DNA of 64,000 nucleotides, from contig NZ_LZJZ01000092.1 in NCBI RefSeq assembly GCF_001667585.1, positions 1 through 64,000 of the forward strand. Reading direction: 5' to 3'. How positions within the stretch are numbered: position 1 is the stretch's first letter; every line of letters begins with the position of its first letter. Below the pieces are notes generated by a model, which had not been told where the DNA came from, did no database searches, and saw nothing but the letters and a program-made list of their open reading frames with translations. Shown one piece after another: positions 51,899-59,032 of the stretch. This DNA is from Mycobacterium sp. E2733 (GTDB lineage Bacteria; Actinomycetota; Actinomycetes; Mycobacteriales; Mycobacteriaceae). Position numbers and translations under genes: made by a program.

Positions 51899-52521
51899 GT
51901 CCTATCCCTTTCCCTGGTTTTGCGCCGGGGCTCCCCGGCATCGAGCACGGCGCGGACCGCGGCGCGTAGCCGCTCCCGGGCCTCCGGATCTTTGATCCTG
52001 TTGCGGCGCAACAGAATAGCGGTCGGCAGATCGACGATGCAGGTCGTGATGACGTCGACGGCCGCCGCGTCCTTGCGGTCCCATAGCCGGCGCGCCAGCC
52101 GGATCATCGACTCCACCAGCAGTCGGTCAAGCTCGCGCAGTTGTTTCGCGATTTCGGGCGGCGTGTCCGCGCCCAGCAGCTCGTCGCGGCGCACCGTGAG
52201 TAGCAGCTGCGACGACTCCGGATAGCTTTCGGCGAACACCGCCGGCGCCTCGGCCGCCGCCACCACGGCGGCGACACCGTCCCCCTCGGGTGCGGCGTCG
52301 ATCAATTCGTTTTGCGCGCAGAGGAATCGGTGTCCGGCCCGAAGCCAGGCGCGTCCGACGAGTCCCGCCCGCGAACCGAACGTGTGGTACAGCGCGCCGT
52401 TGGAGATCCCGATCGCGTCGCTGACGGCTCTTATCGTGACCGACGCGGGCCCCGACCGCACCGCCAGCCGCTCGACGGCATCCAGGATCTGGTCCCGGTC
52501 GTGAACGCGAGGGCGCGGCAT
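51895..52521 (-). CDS. TetR family autoregulator
   Basis: This 208-residue regulator has a TetR helix-turn-helix at about 9-50 (DQILDAVERLAVRSGPASVTIRAVSDAIGISNGALYHTFGSRAGL). The C-terminal domain is unassigned. It is the first gene of a unit with the enoyl-CoA hydratase. A perfect 34-bp palindrome begins five bases upstream of ATG 52521, so it almost certainly represses its own operon. Confidence 0.9.
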   Translation of the reverse strand: MPRPRVHDRDQILDAVERLAVRSGPASVTIRAVSDAIGISNGALYHTFGSRAGLVGRAWLRAGHRFLCAQNELIDAAPEGDGVAAVVAAAEAPAVFAESYPESSQLLLTVRRDELLGADTPPEIAKQLRELDRLLVESMIRLARRLWDRKDAAAVDVITTCIVDLPTAILLRRNRIKDPEARERLRAAVRAVLDAGEPRRKTRERDRT

Positions 52522-52525
52522 TCCG

Positions 52526-52559
52526 GAATAATAACAGAGCGTACGCTCTGTTATTATTC
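52526..52559. promoter_or_regulatory. 34-bp perfect palindromic operator
   Basis: The half-site at 52526-52542 (GAATAATAACAGAGCGT) is followed directly by its exact reverse complement (52543-52559), with no spacer. It is AT-rich at the ends with a GAGCGTACGCTC centre. It covers the likely promoter of the TetR gene starting at 52521. Its length exceeds a single TetR-dimer footprint, so it may bind two dimers. Confidence 0.92.
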
Positions 52560-52962
52560 ACGCGATGGCGGCACCCCTAAAGGGCTCCCTTTGCCGAGGC
52601 TGACTATTTCTGCCAATCACGATGTGATCACGGTCCGGATCACCTAAGCTGCCATTCATCGGGTCGACGTCATAAATCGAAAACGAGCTTCGGGGGTTCA
52701 GCTCTAGCCCGCTTCGGCGGGTTCACCGCATCTGTCGTCCGGCATTCACGGTCGCGAGCGGTCAACATTTAACTGCTTACTGGTCGTGCGCTCTTGCTCT
52801 GACCAGCACACCATCGTTCGCTATGCCGGGCGCGCCAACAGCTTTGCCCGGTCAGGTTTTCGGGATGCCTGGCCGAACTGGAAAACACAAATGGGAGACC
52901 TATCCGCTGCCGATTTCGGGTGCAGCTGGGGCAATCCCGTGATCGAAAAGGCATTACGCAAC
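52560..52962. other. 403-bp intergenic region upstream of the proline-rich protein gene
   Basis: No convincing gene. A short hairpin CCCGC-TTCG-GCGGG lies at 52708-52721 without a T-tract. An in-frame extension of the following gene from 52786 is not signal-like and lacks a clear ribosome-binding site. The remainder presumably holds the promoter of the gene at 52963. Confidence 0.45.
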
Positions 52963-54633
52963 ATGAATAAGCTGACCCGCGCTGTCGGGGCGCTGGCCGC
53001 GGTCGCCGCGGCAACCTTCCCCGTCGGCATTGCTCACGCGTCACCCACACAACAGGTGCCACAGCCCCCCTCCCCACATGGGCCCGTTCTAAGCGGTGGC
53101 GGCCCGACTGGCGGCGGCCCTAGCGGCGGCCTGTTCGGGGGTGGTGGCGGCCTGTTCCCGCAGCCGCAAGCCCCGCAACCCGTTCCGCAGCCACCGCCGG
53201 TGGTGCAACCGCCGCCTGTGCGGCAAGCGCCCGAACCGGCGCCGCCCGTGCAGCAGCCGCCCGTGCATCAGGAACCGCAGGAAGAACCGGCGGCGCCGCC
53301 CGTACATAAGCCCGACCCACCAGCATATGGGCCACAGCAGCGATCCAGCGGACCAAGCAATGAGCCGCACGTCGGCGGCCCGACCGACGGACCGCTCCCG
53401 CAGCACCCCGGCGCCGCCGGGCCGAGCGAGCCGGTAACCCCACCACACGTCGGCGGTCCGACCGACGGACCGTTATCACCGCGCGCCGGCGGGCCGACCC
53501 CACCAAGCGGCGCACCCCACGCAGGGCCGAGCGATGGTCCTGGCGCCGCTCCGGCACAGGGTCGATCCGGCGAGCCGCAGCGCCCATTGCCGCAGCAGCA
53601 CTCGGACGCCGGTCAGACCACGGTGATCAGTCACGACGGCGCTACCAGCCAGGTGCCGATCGCGGCCAGCCCGCGCGGTGTGCAGGCACCACATGAAGCG
53701 GTTGAGGCGGCGCGGGTAGCGCCACCCAAGCGGCTCGACGCCGCGGCACCGCCGCCCGTGCAAGTCAACGTCAACGATCGCGCCGAGCACGCGATCCGCG
53801 TGAACGTCGACCATGACGAGTCGTTCGTCCGACCGCGGCACTGGGATTACATCGACTACGACGAGTATCACCGGCCCCGCTTGTTCAACCCGACGGGCAG
53901 CGAGATGTCGTTCAAGTACTTCTACGGCGGCGACTACCGCACCGTCGTGGTACCGGTCGGTGGAAACGTCGTGCTCGACGCCGCGATCGCGGGCGTGTAC
54001 CCGATCACGGTGGTCGCCGGCGACGTCGTCTCCGCGGCCACCTTTATCGGCGGGGCCTTCATCCCGCCTGACGGTTGGGTCGGCCCGCCGCCCGCCGACT
54101 GGTCACCGTATCAACCGGTCGTATACGAGAGCGTCCCAGTTGATTTCGTCAACGCCGCGGACCGGGTTGCTTTGGTAGACCGTGTGACGATGGTCGGTCA
54201 CGACGACAGCGTGCCGGAAGGTCAGCGCGACGTGTTCACCCTCAACGACTCGACGCTGGCCCGCGGCCAAGTCACCCCGGCTCCTGACGGCGGTCCGCCG
54301 CAGGTGAAGATCCAGCAAACCCAACCGCTGCCGGGTGTCAGCCCCTGGAACGACGGCAAGCAGTACGTCAACACGCAGGTGATCCCGCTGGCCGCGAGTC
54401 ACCGCAACCTGGCCCCTTGGATCGTGTGCGGTCTGGGTGTGGTGCTGGCCGGCTTGGGCGCGATTGCGGCCTGGGTGTGGAAGCACCCACGGGGGGCCCA
54501 CGCGGCCACGGCGAATGCACCCACCGAAATGTTCGATCCGGTGTCGCCCACAAATTGGCTGTATAGCGAGGCCGAAAGCACCGGTCGCGCATGGAGAGAA
54601 ACGGGCAACTGGCGGCTGCCACCGATGAACTGA
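52963..54633 (+). CDS. Proline-rich exported membrane protein
   Basis: This 556-residue protein has a signal peptide (about 1-27, MNKLTRAVGALAAVAAATF to AHA) and a Gly/Pro/Gln-rich low-complexity region (28-260) with a PHVGGPTDGPL unit repeated at least twice. A globular Val/Tyr-rich domain (about 270-440, HWDYIDYDEYHRPRLFNPTGSEM) follows, then one membrane helix (about 482-505, APWIVCGLGVVLAGLGAIAAWVW) and a short polar tail. The layout fits a cell-wall-spanning protein. I do not recognise a family with certainty. ATG 52963 was chosen for the signal peptide. Confidence 0.72.
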   Translation: MNKLTRAVGALAAVAAATFPVGIAHASPTQQVPQPPSPHGPVLSGGGPTGGGPSGGLFGGGGGLFPQPQAPQPVPQPPPVVQPPPVRQAPEPAPPVQQPPVHQEPQEEPAAPPVHKPDPPAYGPQQRSSGPSNEPHVGGPTDGPLPQHPGAAGPSEPVTPPHVGGPTDGPLSPRAGGPTPPSGAPHAGPSDGPGAAPAQGRSGEPQRPLPQQHSDAGQTTVISHDGATSQVPIAASPRGVQAPHEAVEAARVAPPKRLDAAAPPPVQVNVNDRAEHAIRVNVDHDESFVRPRHWDYIDYDEYHRPRLFNPTGSEMSFKYFYGGDYRTVVVPVGGNVVLDAAIAGVYPITVVAGDVVSAATFIGGAFIPPDGWVGPPPADWSPYQPVVYESVPVDFVNAADRVALVDRVTMVGHDDSVPEGQRDVFTLNDSTLARGQVTPAPDGGPPQVKIQQTQPLPGVSPWNDGKQYVNTQVIPLAASHRNLAPWIVCGLGVVLAGLGAIAAWVWKHPRGAHAATANAPTEMFDPVSPTNWLYSEAESTGRAWRETGNWRLPPMN

Positions 54634-54670
54634 ATTCGGCTGAGAGCTGTTCCGCTCGAACCGCTTACGT

Positions 54671-54697
54671 GACCGTACAAAATAGTATGGTACGGTC
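54671..54697. promoter_or_regulatory. Palindromic operator upstream of the acyl-CoA-dehydrogenase-like gene
   Basis: GACCGTAC (54671-54678), 11 AT-rich bases, GTACGGTC (54690-54697): a perfect 8-bp inverted repeat, six bases before ATG 54704. An overlapping CCGTAC/GTATGG dyad shares part of it. It is a strong TetR-type operator candidate; the TetR gene at 56953, once directly convergent with this gene, is the first regulator to test. Confidence 0.8.
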
Positions 54698-54703
54698 GGC
54701 GCC

Positions 54704-55873
54704 ATGTCCGCGGTCGACGCTCGCCCGACGTACGGCATCACCGACGACTTCGTCGCGCGGCTGGCCGAACGCGCCGACGAGGCCGAGCGGCTGCGCCGGC
54801 TGCCCGCGGCGACGGTCAACGAGTTCCGGGAGACCGATCTGTTCCGGCTGTTGCTTCCGGCCCGGTTCGGCGGCATGCAGGCGTCGTTTCCCGAACTGCT
54901 GGAACCGATTCGATGGATGGCGCACGGGTGTGCGTCCAGCGCCTGGACGCTGGGTTTCTATGCCCTGCACAACTGGATGCTGTCGCTGTTCGACATGCGA
55001 GTGCAGGAGGAGGTGTTCGCCGCCGGGCCGGTGCTGGCGCCCGCTCCCCTGGCCCCCACCGGCCGCGGCGTCCCGGCCGACGACGGGGTGCGCCTGACGG
55101 GCCGGTGGGCGTGGGCCACGGGCGCGATGGACGCGGACTGGGTGATGGTCGGGGCGCTCATCGAGCGGGGGGACCGGATCGATCCGGCGCTGGTGGTGCT
55201 GCCCGCCGACCAGGTCGAGGTCGTCGACACGTGGCAGACCGCCGGGATGCGGGGCACCGGTTCCCACGATGTCGTCGTCACCGACGTCTTCGTTCCCGAA
55301 CATCGCATGGTCGCCGTGGCCGACATCTACGCCGGGACGGCCCCCGGCGCGCGGGCCCATGACGTGCCGACGTATCGGTGGCCGATGGTTCCAGCGCTCG
55401 CGCTGGTGGCGTCGATGCCGGTGCTCGGCGCCGCCGAGCGGGTGACCGAGCTGTTCGCCGAACGCCTGAGCGAGCGCGTCTTGGCGTACAGCGTTGTGGC
55501 GCAGAAGGATCAGCCCGCGGCCCAGATCCGGTTGGCCGGCGCGCGGGTGCGGCTGCGAGCTTTACGGGCGCTGATCGACGAGACCGCCGGCGGCATCGAC
55601 CGGATGGTGGCCGCGGGCGAGCGGCTGGGCCGCGCGGTGCGGGCCGAGGCCCGGCTGGCGGCGGCCCACACGGTGCACGAGAGCCGAGCGGTTATCGCGG
55701 ACCTGCTGGATGCCTCGGGCGCCAGCGCGCAGTTCCTGTCCAACCCGCTGCAGCGCTTCAAGCGCGACGTGGACATCGCGGCCGGGCATGTCGTGTTCGA
55801 CTACGACGTGAGCCGAGAGTTGGCCGGGGCGTTGGCGATTGGGGCCAAGATCTCCCCGATCGCAATGGTCTAG
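54704..55873 (+). CDS. Acyl-CoA-dehydrogenase-fold flavin monooxygenase
   Basis: This 389-residue protein resembles group D flavin monooxygenases (HsaA-like) with the acyl-CoA dehydrogenase fold: helical N-domain (LPARFGGMQASFPELLEPIRWMAHGCASSAWTLGFY), beta domain (GRWAWATGAMDADWVMVGA ... RGTGSHDVVVTDVFVPEHRM) and helical C-domain. No catalytic Glu typical of true acyl-CoA dehydrogenases is evident. A separate flavin reductase would be needed and is not adjacent. The TAG stop (55871-55873) is at the IS insertion point. Confidence 0.82.
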   Translation: MSAVDARPTYGITDDFVARLAERADEAERLRRLPAATVNEFRETDLFRLLLPARFGGMQASFPELLEPIRWMAHGCASSAWTLGFYALHNWMLSLFDMRVQEEVFAAGPVLAPAPLAPTGRGVPADDGVRLTGRWAWATGAMDADWVMVGALIERGDRIDPALVVLPADQVEVVDTWQTAGMRGTGSHDVVVTDVFVPEHRMVAVADIYAGTAPGARAHDVPTYRWPMVPALALVASMPVLGAAERVTELFAERLSERVLAYSVVAQKDQPAAQIRLAGARVRLRALRALIDETAGGIDRMVAAGERLGRAVRAEARLAAAHTVHESRAVIADLLDASGASAQFLSNPLQRFKRDVDIAAGHVVFDYDVSRELAGALAIGAKISPIAMV

Positions 55874-55874
55874 T

Positions 55875-56951
55875 TGTACTCGGTCAGCAGGTTGGTCACA
55901 GTCGGCTGGTGGGTGGTAGGCCGCCGAGCGCGCTGTGGCGGCGTTGAGTGTTGTAGATCTCCAGCCATGGCGCAAGGGCGCGGGCGCGCTGGGTGTTGGA
56001 GGTGAAGACTCTGCGGTAGCACCATTCGGTTTGCAGGGTGCGGTTGAATCTCTCCACCTTGCCGTTCTGCCAGGGGCAGTGTGGCTTGATGAACAGATGC
56101 CGAGCGCCGAGCCGGGCGACAACGGCTGCCACAACAGCCGACCGGCGATAGCTGAGGTGGTTGTCGGTGATGATCCGTTCGATGCGTGAAATACCGTGCG
56201 AGGCGAAGTAAGAAGCGGCCCGGTCGATGAACCCCGCACATGTGGGGCCTTTCTCGTCGGGCAGGATCTCTGAGTAAGCCAGCCGGCTGTGATCATCGAC
56301 CATGGAGTGCACGTAGTCATAACCGTTGCCGCGGCCGCGGACCTCTTCACTGCGCCCATGAGCGCGCCATCCACCCCCGTCGGGAATCCGACTGAGCTTT
56401 TTGACATCGACGTGAACCAACTCGCCGGGACGGTCTCGCTCGTAGCGCACCGCAGTGGTCTTGGAGGCCTTGATCAGCGCCCCGGTCATCGGGTCACAGT
56501 CACGCAGGTAGGGCTGGTCGTGGCGGCGCAGGATCCGGCCGACCGTGCGGGCCGGCACACCCAGCTCCGGGCCCAACCAGTCTTGACCACGACGATGCTC
56601 ACGACGTGCCTCCAAGACCCGCTGCTCAATAACGGCGGACGTGCGCCGCGGTGAGAAATGTGGACGCGAGGACCGATCCTTCAGGCCAGCCTCACCCTCA
56701 GCGGCGTACCGGCGAATCCAGGTGTGCACACACTTGCGGGAGATCCCCATCGCCTCGGCGATCTGGGCCTGCTTCCACCCGTCTCGGTAGCGCTGCACGA
56801 TCAGCCATCGACCGTGAAACGTCGTGCGGGCATTACGGTGGGACACGAGAACCTCCGGAGTAGGTATGGGCCTTCGACAAGCCACACCCCACCCGGGGGT
56901 TCTCCTCACATCAAGCCGACACGCCTGCTACCAACGTCATGGCCGGGTACA
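55875..56951. mobile_element. IS481-family insertion sequence with TCTAGT target duplication
   Basis: A 1077-bp element. The imperfect terminal repeats begin TGTACTCGGTCAGCAGGTTG (left) and TGTACCCGGCCATGACGTTG (right, reverse strand). It is flanked by a 6-bp direct duplication TCTAGT at 55869-55874 and 56952-56957. Six-base duplications at NCTAGN are known for IS481 elements. It carries one transposase gene. Intact ends, target duplication and an open frame point to a recent, potentially active insertion. Confidence 0.94.
55896..56846 (-). CDS. IS481-family DDE transposase
   Basis: This 316-residue transposase has an N-terminal helix-turn-helix (WKQAQIAEAMGISRKCVHTWIRRY) and an integrase-like catalytic core. 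DDE residues are visible as Asp in ELVHVDVKKLSRIP, Asp in RIITDNHLSYRR and Glu in WQNGKVERFNRTLQTEW. GTG 56846 (MSHRNARTTFHGRW) matches IS481 proteins; the upstream in-frame extension falls in the right end. No frameshift. Confidence 0.94.
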   Translation of the reverse strand: MSHRNARTTFHGRWLIVQRYRDGWKQAQIAEAMGISRKCVHTWIRRYAAEGEAGLKDRSSRPHFSPRRTSAVIEQRVLEARREHRRGQDWLGPELGVPARTVGRILRRHDQPYLRDCDPMTGALIKASKTTAVRYERDRPGELVHVDVKKLSRIPDGGGWRAHGRSEEVRGRGNGYDYVHSMVDDHSRLAYSEILPDEKGPTCAGFIDRAASYFASHGISRIERIITDNHLSYRRSAVVAAVVARLGARHLFIKPHCPWQNGKVERFNRTLQTEWCYRRVFTSNTQRARALAPWLEIYNTQRRHSALGGLPPTSRL

Positions 56952-56952
56952 T

Positions 56953-57516
56953 CTAGTCCTTGAGCATCAGCTCGAGAAAACGTTCCCGCTGCGCGATCTT
57001 CTGCGCCTGCTGGGCCGAGCCGGCCAGGTGCAGCAGCCCGATGCCGGCGGCGAAGGTCAGCTCGGCGCGCAGCTTGGCGTCGTCGGGGCTGAAGCCATAG
57101 TCGGTGTAGGCCTTTGCGACGGAGCGCAGCAGGCGCCGGTCGGCCGCGCGGATGCTGGCCGCGGCGGTCGGGTCGGTGCGGGCCCATTCGCGCATCGCGC
57201 GTTCGAGCGTCCAATGCCCCGGGCTGGTCAGCGCGGTCATCATTGCCGACAGGCGTTCTCGCGGGGGCAGCGCGTCGAGTTCGGCCAGCGACTGCCGGTC
57301 CTTTTCCAGGAAGGTGTTCCACGACTCGACCAGCGCGGCCCGGTAGCTGTCCATGTCGGCGAAGTGCCAGTAGAAGCTGCCCCGGGTGACGCCCGCCTGC
57401 TGGCAGAGGCGCTCGACCTTCAGCGCGCGCACCCCCTGTTCGGCGAGCAGCGTGTAGCCCGCTTGCAGCCAGTCCTCGACCGTCAGACGAGGGGGCGAGG
57501 GCTTGCGTGCGGCCAC
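56953..57516 (-). CDS. TetR family regulator
   Basis: This 187-residue regulator has a TetR helix-turn-helix at about 12-52 (DWLQAGYTLLAEQGVRALKVERLCQQAGVTRGSFYWHFADM). It was convergent with the monooxygenase gene, sharing a CTAG as both stops, before the IS inserted; the target duplication restored its TAG. GTG 57516 (MAARKPSPP) is chosen, TTG 57525 is possible. It probably acts on the palindrome at 54671. Confidence 0.87.
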   Translation of the reverse strand: MAARKPSPPRLTVEDWLQAGYTLLAEQGVRALKVERLCQQAGVTRGSFYWHFADMDSYRAALVESWNTFLEKDRQSLAELDALPPRERLSAMMTALTSPGHWTLERAMREWARTDPTAAASIRAADRRLLRSVAKAYTDYGFSPDDAKLRAELTFAAGIGLLHLAGSAQQAQKIAQRERFLELMLKD

Positions 57517-57719
57517 ATCGTGCAAGGTTACGGGTGAACGCGGCCCAGCCGGGCGAGGTCACCCCGACGTTGCTCCACCGGCCCGGTGAATTCCTCCCGA
57601 ACACGGGGCTAACCCGGGTATGCGGCTACGCCAGGGGTGTAATGTCCGGGTTTGCTAGCCGACAAATTCCTGTTAACTCCTGGCACGCTTGCTGTGATGC
57701 CGAAGGATCAGGGGGTGCC

Positions 57720-59006
57720 GTGACCGAGGTGTTCGACGTGGCGGCGACGATCGATAACGACGATGTCGTGGTGTCGTTCCAGGACGAATCCCTGCTGCTG
57801 GGCGGTGACCCTGCCGCCGTCGAGTCCTATCTGACGAAGCTGCGCGCGACCGCCGGCCACGCCATGCGCGTCGCCGGCATCGACAGCGCCTCGTTCGCGA
57901 ACGCGGCGATCGCGGGGCTGGCTTCCTTGCTGGCTGAGTCCGGCAAGTACGTGCAGTTGCATCGCGACGCCGTGGACGCGTTGAGGGAAGGCAATCTCGT
58001 TCCCGTCAGCGACGGCTTCTTCCGGCTGACCACGGGCGCCGACACCGGCCTGGCCCAACTGCAATGGCGACCGGAACTGCTCGGCCCGGAGGTGATGCTG
58101 TCGGCGCAGATGATCGCGGTGCAGATGGCGTTGAGGTCCGCGGTGGCCGAGGTGGAAGACGCCGTCCGCCGCGTGGAGGACAAGGTCGAATCGGTGCTCG
58201 AAGTGGCCCGCGCGCAGCGCGCCGGTGACGTCCTGGGCACCAGCCTGACGATCTCGCGGATGGTCGACTCGCTGGACAGGTACGGGTCGCTGCCCGATGC
58301 GTACTGGGATTCGGTGGCCATGCTGGGGCCGGCGCTCAACGTCACGGTCGAGCAGCTGCGCAACCACGTGAGCCGCATCCTGGCGTCGTTCGATCACACC
58401 CTGGGTGTGCAGCAGCGCGCCTCGAAGCTGCGAAATGCCATCAGCGAGAACCGGCTTGGCGACACCTTGAGCCTGCTGGTGATCGCCGAGGAGGCGCTGC
58501 ACAAATGGCAGCGGCTGAACCTCGCCCGCATCGAGTCCACCCAACCCGACCAGCTGCTGCGGGCTATCGACGAGGCGCGCGAGCTGGTCGACCACCATTT
58601 GCGCGAAGACCTCGACATCTACCGGAATGCGAAGGAGATCCTCGACCGGTTCGGCAAGACGGCGGCCGTCGACGGCTTCCGATTCTGGGCGGTGCGAGAG
58701 CTGGCCAAGCAGTGCGGTGCCCTGCGCGACGAGCTCGACCACTTCGCCAAGGCCCGCCAGCACCAGGTCGAGACGTGGGCGGACTTCCACATCCCGAGCG
58801 TGCTCGACGCCGCCTTGGCCACCCTCGAAGCCGTCGGAAGCGTGACGGGCCGTGCGCTTGTGGCCGCCGGGCGGGGGGTCGTCTGCTTGGGCGGGCAGCT
58901 GGCCGGGCCGTTCCGGGGCGGACACAGCGAAGATGTGAAGCACGGCAAGGACATTGAATGTCAGGCCGCCGACGCTCGAGTCGAGGAACGCCAATCGGCA
59001 TGCTGA
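57720..59006 (+). CDS. Unrecognised coiled-coil protein
   Basis: This 428-residue protein has a beta-rich N-terminal part (FDVAATIDNDDVVVSFQDESLLLGGD), then long amphipathic helices from about 60 to 390 (for example VEDAVRRVEDKVESVLEVARAQ, RNAISENRLGDTLSLLVIAEEALHKW). A weakly hydrophobic Gly/Ala stretch (about 385-405) ends the helical region. No signal peptide. The GTG start at 57720 has AAGGA upstream. I do not recognise the family. It precedes the nuclease-like gene on the opposite strand, 26 bases apart. Confidence 0.72.
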   Translation: MTEVFDVAATIDNDDVVVSFQDESLLLGGDPAAVESYLTKLRATAGHAMRVAGIDSASFANAAIAGLASLLAESGKYVQLHRDAVDALREGNLVPVSDGFFRLTTGADTGLAQLQWRPELLGPEVMLSAQMIAVQMALRSAVAEVEDAVRRVEDKVESVLEVARAQRAGDVLGTSLTISRMVDSLDRYGSLPDAYWDSVAMLGPALNVTVEQLRNHVSRILASFDHTLGVQQRASKLRNAISENRLGDTLSLLVIAEEALHKWQRLNLARIESTQPDQLLRAIDEARELVDHHLREDLDIYRNAKEILDRFGKTAAVDGFRFWAVRELAKQCGALRDELDHFAKARQHQVETWADFHIPSVLDAALATLEAVGSVTGRALVAAGRGVVCLGGQLAGPFRGGHSEDVKHGKDIECQAADARVEERQSAC

Positions 59007-59032
59007 CTCAGCGTTGAGTCGTAATTGACGAT

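Noticed and set aside
52708..52721. CCCGC-TTCG-GCGGG as an intrinsic terminator
   Set aside because: Stem is only 5 bp and no T-tract follows.
53090..53600. Possible tandem-repeat array or CRISPR
   Set aside because: The repeats are low-complexity coding for Pro/Gly/Gln units in frame with the exported protein; there are no regular spacers.
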